Part shown: positions 1-5,250 of the stretch, piece by piece | How positions within the stretch are numbered: position 1 is the stretch's first letter | How the letters are laid out: each line of letters starts with the position of its first letter | NCBI GenBank assembly: GCA_937911965.1 | Contig: CALDPL010000150.1 | Location: 1 to 5,298, forward strand | Direction of reading: 5' to 3' | DNA length: 5,298 bases | Source: an uncultured Allomuricauda sp. | Lineage (GTDB): Bacteria > Bacteroidota > Bacteroidia > Flavobacteriales > Flavobacteriaceae | Translations under genes and position numbers: made by a program | Notes under the pieces: model-generated | Seen by the model: only the letters and a program-made list of their open reading frames with translations | What the model was told of the DNA's origin: nothing | The model's database searches: none

Positions 1-1
1 C

Positions 2-1021
2 GCCAGCCCAAGAAGTAAGCCCCGCCCGCTCACCAGCACATGGATTGCTATAGGTTTTGCCATCGCATCCGCTGCCTTGACCGCCCTGGCCCTCTTTGCG
101 GCCTATATGCAGACCGCTGGAATCAGTTCCATTGACGTTTCCAAACCCGATATCATGGCAGGACTTTTCATAGGGGGCATGCTGCCCTTTGTCTTCTCGG
201 CCCTTTCCATGAATGCAGTGGGCCGGGCCGCCATGGCCATGATCGAGGAGGTACGCCGACAGTTCAGGGACATCCCCCAACTCAAGGCCGCCCTCGACGT
301 AATGCGAAAATACGATTCGGACATCTCCAAGGCCTCCGAGGAGGATAGAAAGACCTTTGATGCCGCAGACGGCTATGCCGAGTACGACAAATGTGTGGAC
401 ATCTCCACCAAGGCCTCCATTAAAGAAATGGTACTGCCCGGGCTATTGGCCATATTGGTGCCCGTGGCCGTTGGTTTTATCGGTGGCGTTGAAATGCTGG
501 GAGGCCTCTTGGCCGGAGTTACCGTGACCGGGGTGCTCATGGCCATTTTCCAATCCAATGCCGGTGGGGCCTGGGACAATGCCAAGAAGACCATTGAAAG
601 CGAAGGCCGAAAAGGCAGTGAGGCCCATAAGGCCGCCGTGGTCGGGGATACCGTTGGGGATCCCTTCAAGGACACTTCGGGACCCTCCTTGAACATCCTG
701 ATCAAATTGATGTCGGTCGTTGCCCTGGTCATCGCTCCGACCCTGGTGAGCTTTTCCTCGGGAGATGAAGTGGGGATCACCAAGGAGGACGGAACCGTGA
801 TCACCATTTCGGAAGATGGGATCAAAGCCAGTCAATCCCTTGAGAAGCAGATCAAAGTGGAACTGAGCAATACTGCTGACGGGGCCTTCAAGGCCTTGGT
901 GACCACTTCAACCCAGGTCAATGGGAAATTGGTCCAGGACAGCAAGGAATTCATCGGGGAGACCAAGGAAGAGATCGAAAAGCAGATAGAGGCCTACAAA
1001 AAGACCCTGGCCAAATTATAG
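2..1021 (+). CDS. hppA: Membrane-bound ion-translocating pyrophosphatase, C-terminal part (5' end outside window)
   Basis: This is the C-terminal portion of an integral-membrane pyrophosphatase, which hydrolyses cytoplasmic PPi and pumps H+ and/or Na+ across the inner membrane. The frame is open to the left edge, so the gene is partial. Visible family signatures are [15 protein letters not shown] near 56-100, GGAWDNAKK at 563-589 and [17 protein letters not shown] at 644-694. The last two carry Asp and Lys residues known in this family to bind Mg-PPi. About five hydrophobic helices can be read; the last, [14 protein letters not shown], ends near 748. After it comes a hydrophilic tail of about 90 residues, rich in Lys, Glu, Ser and Thr, longer than in the minimal bacterial enzymes. 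The first ~19 codons do not match the very conserved GNTTAAIGKGFAI stretch expected there (see findings). The family's K+-dependence determinant lies in that stretch, so the ion and K+ type cannot be read. Family assignment is firm; the 5' end is doubtful. Confidence 0.95.
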   Translation, partial: ASPRSKPRPLTSTWIAIGFAIASAALTALALFAAYMQTAGISSIDVSKPDIMAGLFIGGMLPFVFSALSMNAVGRAAMAMIEEVRRQFRDIPQLKAALDVMRKYDSDISKASEEDRKTFDAADGYAEYDKCVDISTKASIKEMVLPGLLAILVPVAVGFIGGVEMLGGLLAGVTVTGVLMAIFQSNAGGAWDNAKKTIESEGRKGSEAHKAAVVGDTVGDPFKDTSGPSLNILIKLMSVVALVIAPTLVSFSSGDEVGITKEDGTVITISEDGIKASQSLEKQIKVELSNTADGAFKALVTTSTQVNGKLVQDSKEFIGETKEEIEKQIEAYKKTLAKL

Positions 1022-1045
1022 CAGGATTTAAAATCAATGAACAAG

Positions 1046-1072
1046 AACCACGCCCCCAAGGCGTGGTTTTTT
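1046..1072 (+). terminator. Rho-independent terminator of hppA
   Basis: A perfect 9-bp stem (AACCACGCC at 1046-1054, GGCGTGGTT at 1060-1068) encloses a 5-nt loop. A T-run (1067-1072) overlaps the end of the second arm and runs past it. It begins 25 bases after the hppA stop, so hppA is probably the last gene of its transcript and the lipoprotein gene has its own promoter. Confidence 0.9.
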
Positions 1073-1219
1073 GTCTGGAGGAATGTCGGTTTATGGGGCA
1101 TACCCAGGGGTGTTTTGATTTTTTGGTATATTTATTTCCGAATCCGATTTTGAGATTTTGGTGGGCAGGTAACCGCCGACAGAACCGCTCAATTGGGGTA
1201 AAGGGAAAAAAGAAAAGGA

Positions 1220-1654
1220 ATGAAGAAAATAGCTTTGTTGTCATTTGCCTTGTTGGCAATGACCGCCTGCAACGACCGTAAAGACAATTCCATGAAAAAT
1301 TCACAAGAACAAATTGGTGGGGAAGGCCCTCTTGTTGGAGGCGCCAAGGACCAGCACGGATGTTTGACGGCAGCAGGGGAAACCTGGAGTGAGGTGAATC
1401 AAGATTGTGTAAAGATATTTGAAATCGGACAAGGTTTGAATCCGATCAAAACCGACGGGGGCGAGGCGATCATCAGTGCCTTTGTGCTGTTCAACGACGA
1501 TCGATCCAAGCTCGAACTGTTTTTGCCCGATCAAAAGAAAACCATTGTTCTGGAACAGGATGGTACAGGTACCTATCAAAAGGATTCCTGGAAGTTTGAC
1601 ACCGAGGATTCCACCTTGTACCTCAATGGTGAAATGAGGTACAGGGCGGAATAG
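1220..1654 (+). CDS. Small secreted lipoprotein of unknown function with GGxKDxHGC motif
   Basis: A 144-residue protein. Residues 1-16 form a short signal peptide (MKK, then a hydrophobic stretch ALLSFALLAM). They are followed by Cys17 in the context MTAC, an acceptable though not ideal lipobox, so it is probably lipid-anchored and exported. A flexible Asn/Ser/Gly-rich linker runs to about residue 39. The core begins with GGAKDQHGCLTAAGETW (40-56), and Cys48 and Cys63 are spaced to allow a disulfide. The C-terminal half (65-144) looks like short beta strands rich in Asp, Lys and Leu. I recognise the GGxKDxHGC..AG..W pattern from uncharacterised Bacteroidota lipoproteins but know no function. 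The ATG at 1220 is chosen because it gives the signal peptide; AGAAAAGGA just upstream is a weak, A-rich ribosome site. The gene stands alone between the hppA terminator and a convergent thioredoxin remnant. Confidence 0.85.
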   Translation: MKKIALLSFALLAMTACNDRKDNSMKNSQEQIGGEGPLVGGAKDQHGCLTAAGETWSEVNQDCVKIFEIGQGLNPIKTDGGEAIISAFVLFNDDRSKLELFLPDQKKTIVLEQDGTGTYQKDSWKFDTEDSTLYLNGEMRYRAE

Positions 1655-1725
1655 GGGTGAATCCCAGATTAAAGATTCGGTCAAAAATCCAAGCTGTGAA
1701 GCCATCAAAGGGCTTCTTCCGATTC

Positions 1726-2025
1726 CTATCGATCGCCTTGGGAAACAGCTCCGATCAATGCCATCAATTGTTCCTTGGCACCTTTCCCGGGTCGATCGGC
1801 ATATCCATTGACCAATTTTCCATTTGGATCATAGATGAGATAATGGGGAATGGTATTGATTCCCAATTCCTCAATCACTTTTGAAGCGATTCCGTTTTCG
1901 ACAAAATAATTTTGCCCATCGGATATCCCATCCGCCTCCATGGACTCGATCCAGTTATCCCTTTGGTCGTTCAAGGCCATATAAATGAATTCCACATTTT
2001 CTTTTTCGAGTTCCATTTTCAGTTT
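1726..2025 (-). pseudogene. Thioredoxin-fold (TlpA/redoxin-like) protein, C-terminal half only
   Basis: The - strand encodes the second half of a thioredoxin-fold protein. From the ATG at 2016 (96 residues) it shows a strand ENVEFIYMALND (6-17), a helix with FVENGIASKVIEELGI, the cis-proline segment NTIPHYLIYDPNGKLV (Pro57) and a C-terminal helix KEQLMALI. In redoxins of this kind the CxxC active site lies upstream of the first strand seen here; no such segment exists in this window. The frame continues upstream of ATG 2016 through KKLK into the inverted repeat of the neighbouring insertion sequence and meets a stop about 45 bases beyond 2016, near 2064. The ATG is therefore probably an internal Met and not the native start. 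The sequence right of the insertion sequence, read on the same strand, does not restore the N-terminal half. The remnant is probably non-functional as a disulfide reductase. It converges with the lipoprotein gene, with 71 bases between the two stops. Confidence 0.8.
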
Positions 2026-2041
2026 TTTCCTGACTTCGACA
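2026..2041 (+). repeat. Left terminal inverted repeat of the IS1634-type element
   Basis: TTTCCTGACTTCGACA, the exact reverse complement of 3697-3712. Position 2042 differs from its partner at the right end, so the repeat is 16 bp as counted. The exact outer base is uncertain because the left flank is a T-run. Confidence 0.85.
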
Positions 2042-2094
2042 CTTTTTTTGATGCCAAATTGTAATTAATGACAGATCAGTAAGTTGCACATTTT

Positions 2095-2116
2095 GCGTCA
2101 CCAATTAGGGTGACGC
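2095..2116. repeat. Subterminal palindrome in the transposase leader
   Basis: GCGTCACC (2095-2102) and GGTGACGC (2109-2116) form an 8-bp stem with a 6-nt loop, 27 bases before the transposase start. The 12-bp word TTAGGGTGACGC at 2105-2116 recurs exactly at 3683-3694, overlapping the transposase stop. The motif is therefore present inside both ends, in opposite senses if the left arm is counted. It may be a transposase binding site or an mRNA hairpin limiting translation; neither can be decided from sequence. Confidence 0.55.
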
Positions 2117-2143
2117 GGCGGTAAAAAATCGCTATTTTTCCCC

Positions 2144-3691
2144 ATGTTTTTGCGTAAAAAGATAAATCGATCCGGGACCACCAGTATAGTGGTAGTCGAG
2201 AAGAGTCATGGAAAATTCAAGCATGTTAAGACCATCGGGGTCAGCAGCGATGATAAGGAACTTGAAAAATTCCTTTCCAAAGGGCGGGAATGGATCTTAA
2301 AACATTCCGGAAAGGTAGATATTTTTAAAGAACACCAGCGAGAGGAAGAGGAAAAGCTGGTTACCGAGCAGCTATTGTCGAATATTGAGAACATCCTGCT
2401 CAATGGCTCACAATTGGTATTGGACCGCGTATACGATTTAATAGGGTTTGATGAAATACAGGACGATACATTGCGGCATTTGATTACTGCACGCTTGAGC
2501 CAACCCATGAGCAAGGCTGCCACAGTGGAATATTTAAAAACGCATTTCGATCAAGATCTCAAGCTCCACAATATTTATCGCTACCTGGATAAGTTATACA
2601 ACACCCAACAAGAAAAAGTACAGGAGATAAGTGTGGCCCACACCCGAAAAATTCTGGGGGGCACCATCGGATTGATGTTCTATGATGTGACCACTCTGTA
2701 CTTTGAGTCAGATCGTGGCGACAGTTTTCGGGAGCCTGGCTTCTCGAAAGACGGAAAACATAACCAGCCCCAACTCGTTTTGGGATTATTGGTCAGCATG
2801 GATGGATATCCTCTTTCATATTCATTGTTCAACGGTTCCCAATATGAGGGGCGGACGATGCTTCCGGTGGTAGAGGATTTTGTGAGGCGGTTTGATCTGG
2901 ACGATTTTGTTCTGGTGGCGGATTCTGGCCTTATGAGCAGAAAGAATTTGGAACTATTGGAAGCCCAGGGCTACCGTTACATTGTCGGAGCCCGGATCAA
3001 GAATGAGAGCAAGACGATAAAACAATGGATTTTATCCCAAACCAAAGAAGAAGGACTGTTCCATGTTAAACAAAAGGGGAATTCAAAGCTCATTATCGGT
3101 TATTCGGGCAAACGGGCCCGAAAGGATAAATACAACCGGGAAAAAGGGGTGGAACGACTTGAGAAGGCTTATAAAGGAGGCACTATCACCAAAGAAAATG
3201 TCAACAAGCGAGGGTATAACAAATTCCTGGAACTATCCTCAAATGTAGGGGTTGTGATCAGTCGGGAAAAAATCAAAGAAGATGAAAAATGGGATGGATT
3301 GAAAGGGTATTTGACCAATACTGGGTTGTCCGCACAGGAAGTTTATCACCAATATTCAAGTCTGTGGTCCATAGAAAGAGCCTTTCGCATTACAAAAGGG
3401 ACCATTGAAATGCGCCCGATGTTCCATTTCACTGAGCGCAGAATAGAAGCTCATGTTTGTATATGCTTTGTAGCCTACAAAGTGTATAAGGAACTGGAGC
3501 GGATCCTTAAGGCAAACAATGTCGGGCTTAGTGTGGATAAGGTCCTGAGTATTGCAAAAACCATAACAACGATCAAAATAAATCTACCGATTAGCGGCCA
3601 AACGGTCAATAAAACAATGTTTCTCTCTGAATCCCACAAAGAAATAGCATTCCTCTTTGACGATGATTTTTGGGAAAATCATTTAGGGTGA
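2144..3691 (+). CDS. IS1634-family (IS4 superfamily) DDE transposase
   Basis: A 515-residue transposase that cuts and joins the ends of its own element through an RNase H-like DDE domain. The N-terminal part (1-60, MFLRKKINRSGTTSIVVVEK...) is the typical start of this family, followed by a charged, helical DNA-binding region (60-165). The catalytic domain shows FYDVTTLYFES (Asp181), VLVADSGLMSRKN (Asp260) and LWSIERAFRITKG (Glu411), a complete D-D-E set. The insertion between the second Asp and the Glu includes DGLKGYLTNTG (384-394), a segment typical of the family. Length and motifs suggest an intact, potentially active protein. The ATG at 2144 follows a pyrimidine-rich stretch with no Shine-Dalgarno sequence, which is common in Bacteroidota. 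No frameshift is seen. Confidence 0.93.
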   Translation: MFLRKKINRSGTTSIVVVEKSHGKFKHVKTIGVSSDDKELEKFLSKGREWILKHSGKVDIFKEHQREEEEKLVTEQLLSNIENILLNGSQLVLDRVYDLIGFDEIQDDTLRHLITARLSQPMSKAATVEYLKTHFDQDLKLHNIYRYLDKLYNTQQEKVQEISVAHTRKILGGTIGLMFYDVTTLYFESDRGDSFREPGFSKDGKHNQPQLVLGLLVSMDGYPLSYSLFNGSQYEGRTMLPVVEDFVRRFDLDDFVLVADSGLMSRKNLELLEAQGYRYIVGARIKNESKTIKQWILSQTKEEGLFHVKQKGNSKLIIGYSGKRARKDKYNREKGVERLEKAYKGGTITKENVNKRGYNKFLELSSNVGVVISREKIKEDEKWDGLKGYLTNTGLSAQEVYHQYSSLWSIERAFRITKGTIEMRPMFHFTERRIEAHVCICFVAYKVYKELERILKANNVGLSVDKVLSIAKTITTIKINLPISGQTVNKTMFLSESHKEIAFLFDDDFWENHLG

Positions 3692-3696
3692 CGCAT

Positions 3697-3712
3697 TGTC
3701 GAAGTCAGGAAA
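3697..3712 (+). repeat. Right terminal inverted repeat of the IS1634-type element
   Basis: TGTCGAAGTCAGGAAA, the exact reverse complement of 2026-2041. It begins 5 bases after the transposase stop codon at 3689-3691. Confidence 0.85.
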
Positions 3713-3823
3713 TAAAATTATTCCTAAAAAACCCAAAGCATCCTAACGAACAATACTTAAATGCCCCCTTTGCTATACGCTTTATCCGTCATTGGATTTG
3801 GTACTTCTTGTTTCAGATTCCTA

Positions 3824-3884
3824 TTCCAAAACCTGTTTGAGGGCCTTCATGTCCTTGCTTATCTTTTCTCCGCGACCCTGGCAT
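3824..3884 (-). pseudogene. Possible decayed start of an IS21-type istA transposase gene
   Basis: Read on the - strand from the ATG at 3884, the codons give MPGSRRK. After a one-base slip they give ISKDMKALKQVLE, ended by a TAG at 3821-3823. A start such as M-P-x-x-x-I-S-x-x-K-x-x-L-K-x-V-L is typical of IS21-family IstA proteins, whose next segment is a helix-turn-helix; here the frame breaks before that segment. The position fits, since in IS21-type elements istA starts shortly inside a terminus bearing several repeats, and two repeat copies lie just upstream (3922-4089). The match is short and needs an assumed frameshift, so this is suggestive only. A chance resemblance is quite possible. 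Confidence 0.25.
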
Positions 3885-3921
3885 ATTTTTGTGTGGTCGA
3901 GAGTTTGTTGTGTCCCAATAG

Positions 3922-3980
3922 TGGAAACCCCGGACATAGTATACCACCTTTGCCGGACGAAAGTGAGTCACTTTTGGACC
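3922..3980. repeat. 59-bp imperfect repeat, copy A
   Basis: Together with 4031-4089 this forms an imperfect direct repeat offset by 109 bp. Shared blocks include CGGACA.A.TATACCAC in the middle and TGAG.CACT.TT.GACC at the end, with one single-base gap. Copy A also contains an odd-length palindrome, AAAGTGA-G-TCACTTT (3960-3974). Multiple direct copies near an end are typical of IS21-family termini. Confidence 0.65.
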
Positions 3981-4030
3981 TGATCTGTCTGTAATGTGCC
4001 AAAGGTCTTTTTTGTGAAAAAGGACCATGG

Positions 4031-4089
4031 TGAAAACGCCGGACAAACTATACCACACTCACCTGGTAAAATTGAGCACTCTTAGACCC
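4031..4089. repeat. 59-bp imperfect repeat, copy B
   Basis: Partner of copy A at 3922-3980, in the same orientation. If this is an IS21-type end running right to left, copy B is the outer repeat. The element would begin near 4093, where the - strand reads TGTTGGGTC, with the TGT start expected for that family. Confidence 0.6.
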
Positions 4090-4128
4090 AACACAAAAAT
4101 CTGACCTTCTCATCACTACGGCCAAATA

Positions 4129-4193
4129 TTGGGTGGCTCCATTTTTCCGATTTTGGTGGTCCTACGATCCGGCTCATCCAATTATTCGGTGGG
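4129..4193. other. Second cluster of GGTGGCTC-type motifs, possible IS end remnant
   Basis: TTGGGTGGCTCCATTTTTCC at 4129-4148 is followed by related, degraded pieces: TTGGTGGTCC (4153-4162) and GGCTCATCCAATTATTCGG (4171-4189). Such repeated words resemble termini of Bacteroidota IS21-type elements as I remember them. No transposase reading frame is attached, and the repeat units match only loosely. Confidence 0.25.
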
Positions 4194-4278
4194 CATGAAA
4201 TCCTTGAAAGCACAAAACCCTTTGTTTGAAAATGTTTTGAGATATAGGTTCCAGTGTATCCGCTTATCCGGCTGTTAG

Positions 4279-4313
4279 AAAAAAATACATAATCGGAAAA
4301 ATCCGATTATGTA
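4279..4313 (-). terminator. Rho-independent terminator on the - strand
   Basis: A perfect 12-bp stem (TACATAATCGGA at 4286-4297, TCCGATTATGTA at 4302-4313) has an AAAA loop on the + strand. The 7-base A-run at 4279-4285 becomes a T-run immediately after the hairpin when read on the - strand. It would stop transcripts coming from the right. On the + strand the following bases are only weakly T-rich. No - strand gene ending here is present in the window; the IS5-type element now lies between this terminator and whatever it served. Confidence 0.7.
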
Positions 4314-4327
4314 CTTCATTTTTACAT

Positions 4328-4330
4328 ATT
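4328..4330 (+). repeat. Target-site duplication ATT, left copy (right copy 5251-5253)
   Basis: ATT lies immediately outside both inverted repeats. Three bases can match by chance, but the placement exactly at both repeat ends supports it. Confidence 0.6.
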
Positions 4331-4348
4331 GAGGTGATTTAAACTTTT
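4331..4348 (+). repeat. Left terminal inverted repeat of the IS5-family element
   Basis: GAGGTGATTTAAACTTTT. It pairs with 5233-5250 at 15 of 18 positions, including an uninterrupted TTTAAACTTTT. Confidence 0.85.
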
Positions 4349-4362
4349 ATTTGGATCAAAAA

Positions 4363-4417
4363 AAAGGGTTGCGGATATTTGTGTTGCCTAACATAAATAT
4401 TTCCAAAACAACCCTTT
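4363..4417 (+). promoter_or_regulatory. Leader stem-loop abutting the IS5-family transposase start codon
   Basis: AAAGGGTTG (4363-4371) pairs with CAACCCTTT (4409-4417). Inside, GGA (4373-4375) pairs with TCC (4402-4404) and TATTTGTGTT (4376-4385) with AACATAAATA (4390-4399), including one G-U pair, around a GCCT loop. That makes about 22 pairs in 55 nt. The last paired base is directly before the ATG at 4418, so the ribosome approach would be sealed when the RNA folds. In other insertion sequences such leader hairpins block translation from read-through transcripts that enter from outside; the same role is inferred here. Confidence 0.65.
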
Positions 4418-5242
4418 ATGTACAAAGTACTCGACAAAGATACCATAGAAATGGAAATAGTCCCGAACATACCTTTGCCAAAACGCGGATTTCCCCCGAC
4501 AGTCCCCCTGTGCGAGATCGTCAATGCGATCTTTTACAAGCTGAAGACGGGGGTTCAATGGGCGCTTCTGCCCGTGGACGCCCTGTTCTCCCAAAAGGCC
4601 CTGAGCTGGCAGTCCGTATACCACCATTATCGGAAATGGTGCCTTGACGGGACCTTCATGCGCTGTTGGGTCGCGATCTTGAGGCGCTACAAAGGCCTGT
4701 TGGACCTCTCCAGCGCCGATCTTGACGGGAGCCATACCACCGCCCTGAGGGGCGGAGGGGCCGTGGAATACCAGGGCCGCAAGAAAAGGAAGACGACCAA
4801 TGCGCTTTACCTTACCGACAGGCAGGGCCTTCCACTGGCCATGTCGGAGCCCGTGGCGGGAAACCACAACGACCTGTTCGACATAGAGGTACAGTTTGAA
4901 GTGGTCACCGCCACCTTGGAGCAGGCCGATATCCCCGTGGAGGGCCTGTTCCTCAATGCCGATGCCGGATTCGATTCCAAGGAGTTCCGGGAAATCTGCG
5001 CCAAAAAGGAAATCAACGCCAACATATGTTTCAACAAACGAACGGGCAACAGGGACAGGGAGGAATATTTCGACAAGGAACTCTATGATGAAAGATATGC
5101 GATCGAACGGACCAATGCCTGGATGGACAGCTTCCGATCATTGCTGAACAGATTTGACACCACGACGGAAAGCTGGAAAGGGTTCAACCTACTGTCATTC
5201 ATCGTGTTGGCACTCAGAAAATTTCTAACACAAAAAGTTTAA
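4418..5242 (+). CDS. IS5-family DDE transposase
   Basis: A 274-residue single-frame transposase. The N-terminal part contains the segment typical of IS5-type enzymes: KRGFPPTVPLCEIVNAIFYK, then KTGVQWALLPVD and SVYHHYRKWCLDGTF (about 22-80), a probable DNA-binding region. The catalytic residues read as Asp103 in SADLDGSHTTA, Asp182 in LNADAGFDSKEF and Glu230 in YAIERTNAWMDSFR, a complete DDE set. The C-terminal end SWKGFNLLSFIVLALRKF is the usual closing helix. The length is normal for a one-frame IS5-family protein and no break is seen, so it may be active. Its stop codon TAA (5240-5242) lies within the right inverted repeat. The ATG at 4418 is chosen because conserved sequence begins soon after it. 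No Shine-Dalgarno sequence is present; instead a stem-loop ends at the base before the start. Confidence 0.93.
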   Translation: MYKVLDKDTIEMEIVPNIPLPKRGFPPTVPLCEIVNAIFYKLKTGVQWALLPVDALFSQKALSWQSVYHHYRKWCLDGTFMRCWVAILRRYKGLLDLSSADLDGSHTTALRGGGAVEYQGRKKRKTTNALYLTDRQGLPLAMSEPVAGNHNDLFDIEVQFEVVTATLEQADIPVEGLFLNADAGFDSKEFREICAKKEINANICFNKRTGNRDREEYFDKELYDERYAIERTNAWMDSFRSLLNRFDTTTESWKGFNLLSFIVLALRKFLTQKV

Positions 5243-5250
5243 ACGAACTC
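5233..5250 (+). repeat. Right terminal inverted repeat of the IS5-family element
   Basis: AAAAGTTTAAACGAACTC, the imperfect reverse complement of 4331-4348. It contains the transposase stop codon. The 45 bases after the ATT duplication (5254-5298) are AT-rich flank with no gene that I can assign. Confidence 0.85.

Larger units (their letters stand above)
2026..3712 (+). mobile_element. IS1634-type insertion sequence, complete
   Basis: The element is bounded by perfect 16-bp inverted repeats and is 1687 bp long, within the usual size of this family. It carries one transposase gene filling most of its length, with a 102-bp leader and the right inverted repeat starting 5 bases after the stop. 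I see no direct target duplication in the flanks (AGTTT left, TAAAA right). The truncated thioredoxin gene touches the left end. A subterminal GCGTCACC motif is found inverted near both ends. Confidence 0.8.
3713..4330. other. Gene-free zone between two insertion sequences
   Basis: About 618 bases without an intact gene. Open frames here (for example + 3761-3994 and - 3813-4058) lack any family resemblance and overlap one another on both strands. What can be read are remnants: two copies of a 59-bp repeat, a short decayed stretch resembling an IS21 istA start on the - strand, GGTGGCTC-type motifs at 4129-4193, and a - strand terminator hairpin just before the IS5-type element. I read it as worn-down older mobile DNA. 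Confidence 0.6.
4331..5250 (+). mobile_element. IS5-family insertion sequence, complete
   Basis: A 920-bp element with a single transposase gene, bounded by 18-bp inverted repeats (15 of 18 identical) and flanked by ATT at 4328-4330 and 5251-5253. A 3-bp ANT duplication is what I recall for the ISL2 branch of the IS5 family. The coding part is richer in G and C than the AT-rich flanks. The right inverted repeat overlaps the transposase stop codon, so the element has almost no 3' spacer. Confidence 0.88.

Noticed and set aside
1127..1134. TATATTTA as a Bacteroidota-type promoter element for the lipoprotein gene
   Set aside because: It matches the TAnnTTTG pattern except at the last base, but no TTTG box is found at the usual distance upstream. 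The stretch is simply AT-rich.
1698..1716. GAAGCC / GGCTTC hairpin between the lipoprotein gene and the thioredoxin remnant as a shared terminator
   Set aside because: The stem is only 6 bp with a 7-nt loop, and neither strand has a T-run directly after it.
2095..3694. GCGTCACC and GGTGACGC as the true outer ends of the IS1634-type element
   Set aside because: Only 8 bp match as inverted ends, whereas a 16-bp perfect inverted repeat lies outside them at 2026-2041 and 3697-3712. No duplication supports the inner boundary either.
3761..3994. + strand open frame of 77 codons with a hydrophobic middle, possible small membrane protein
   Set aside because: It runs through repeat copy A, overlaps open frames on both strands, has no recognisable motif and lacks a ribosome site. 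The composition looks like chance.
3813..4058. - strand open frame of 81 codons across both repeats
   Set aside because: Most of it is the translated repeat sequence. Only the short istA-like part resembles a protein, and that needs a frame change.
4195..4278. 28-codon + strand frame starting MKSLKAQNPLFENV, ending just before the hairpin
   Set aside because: It is very short, has no resemblance to a known family, no ribosome site, and is followed by a hairpin that works as a terminator only on the other strand.
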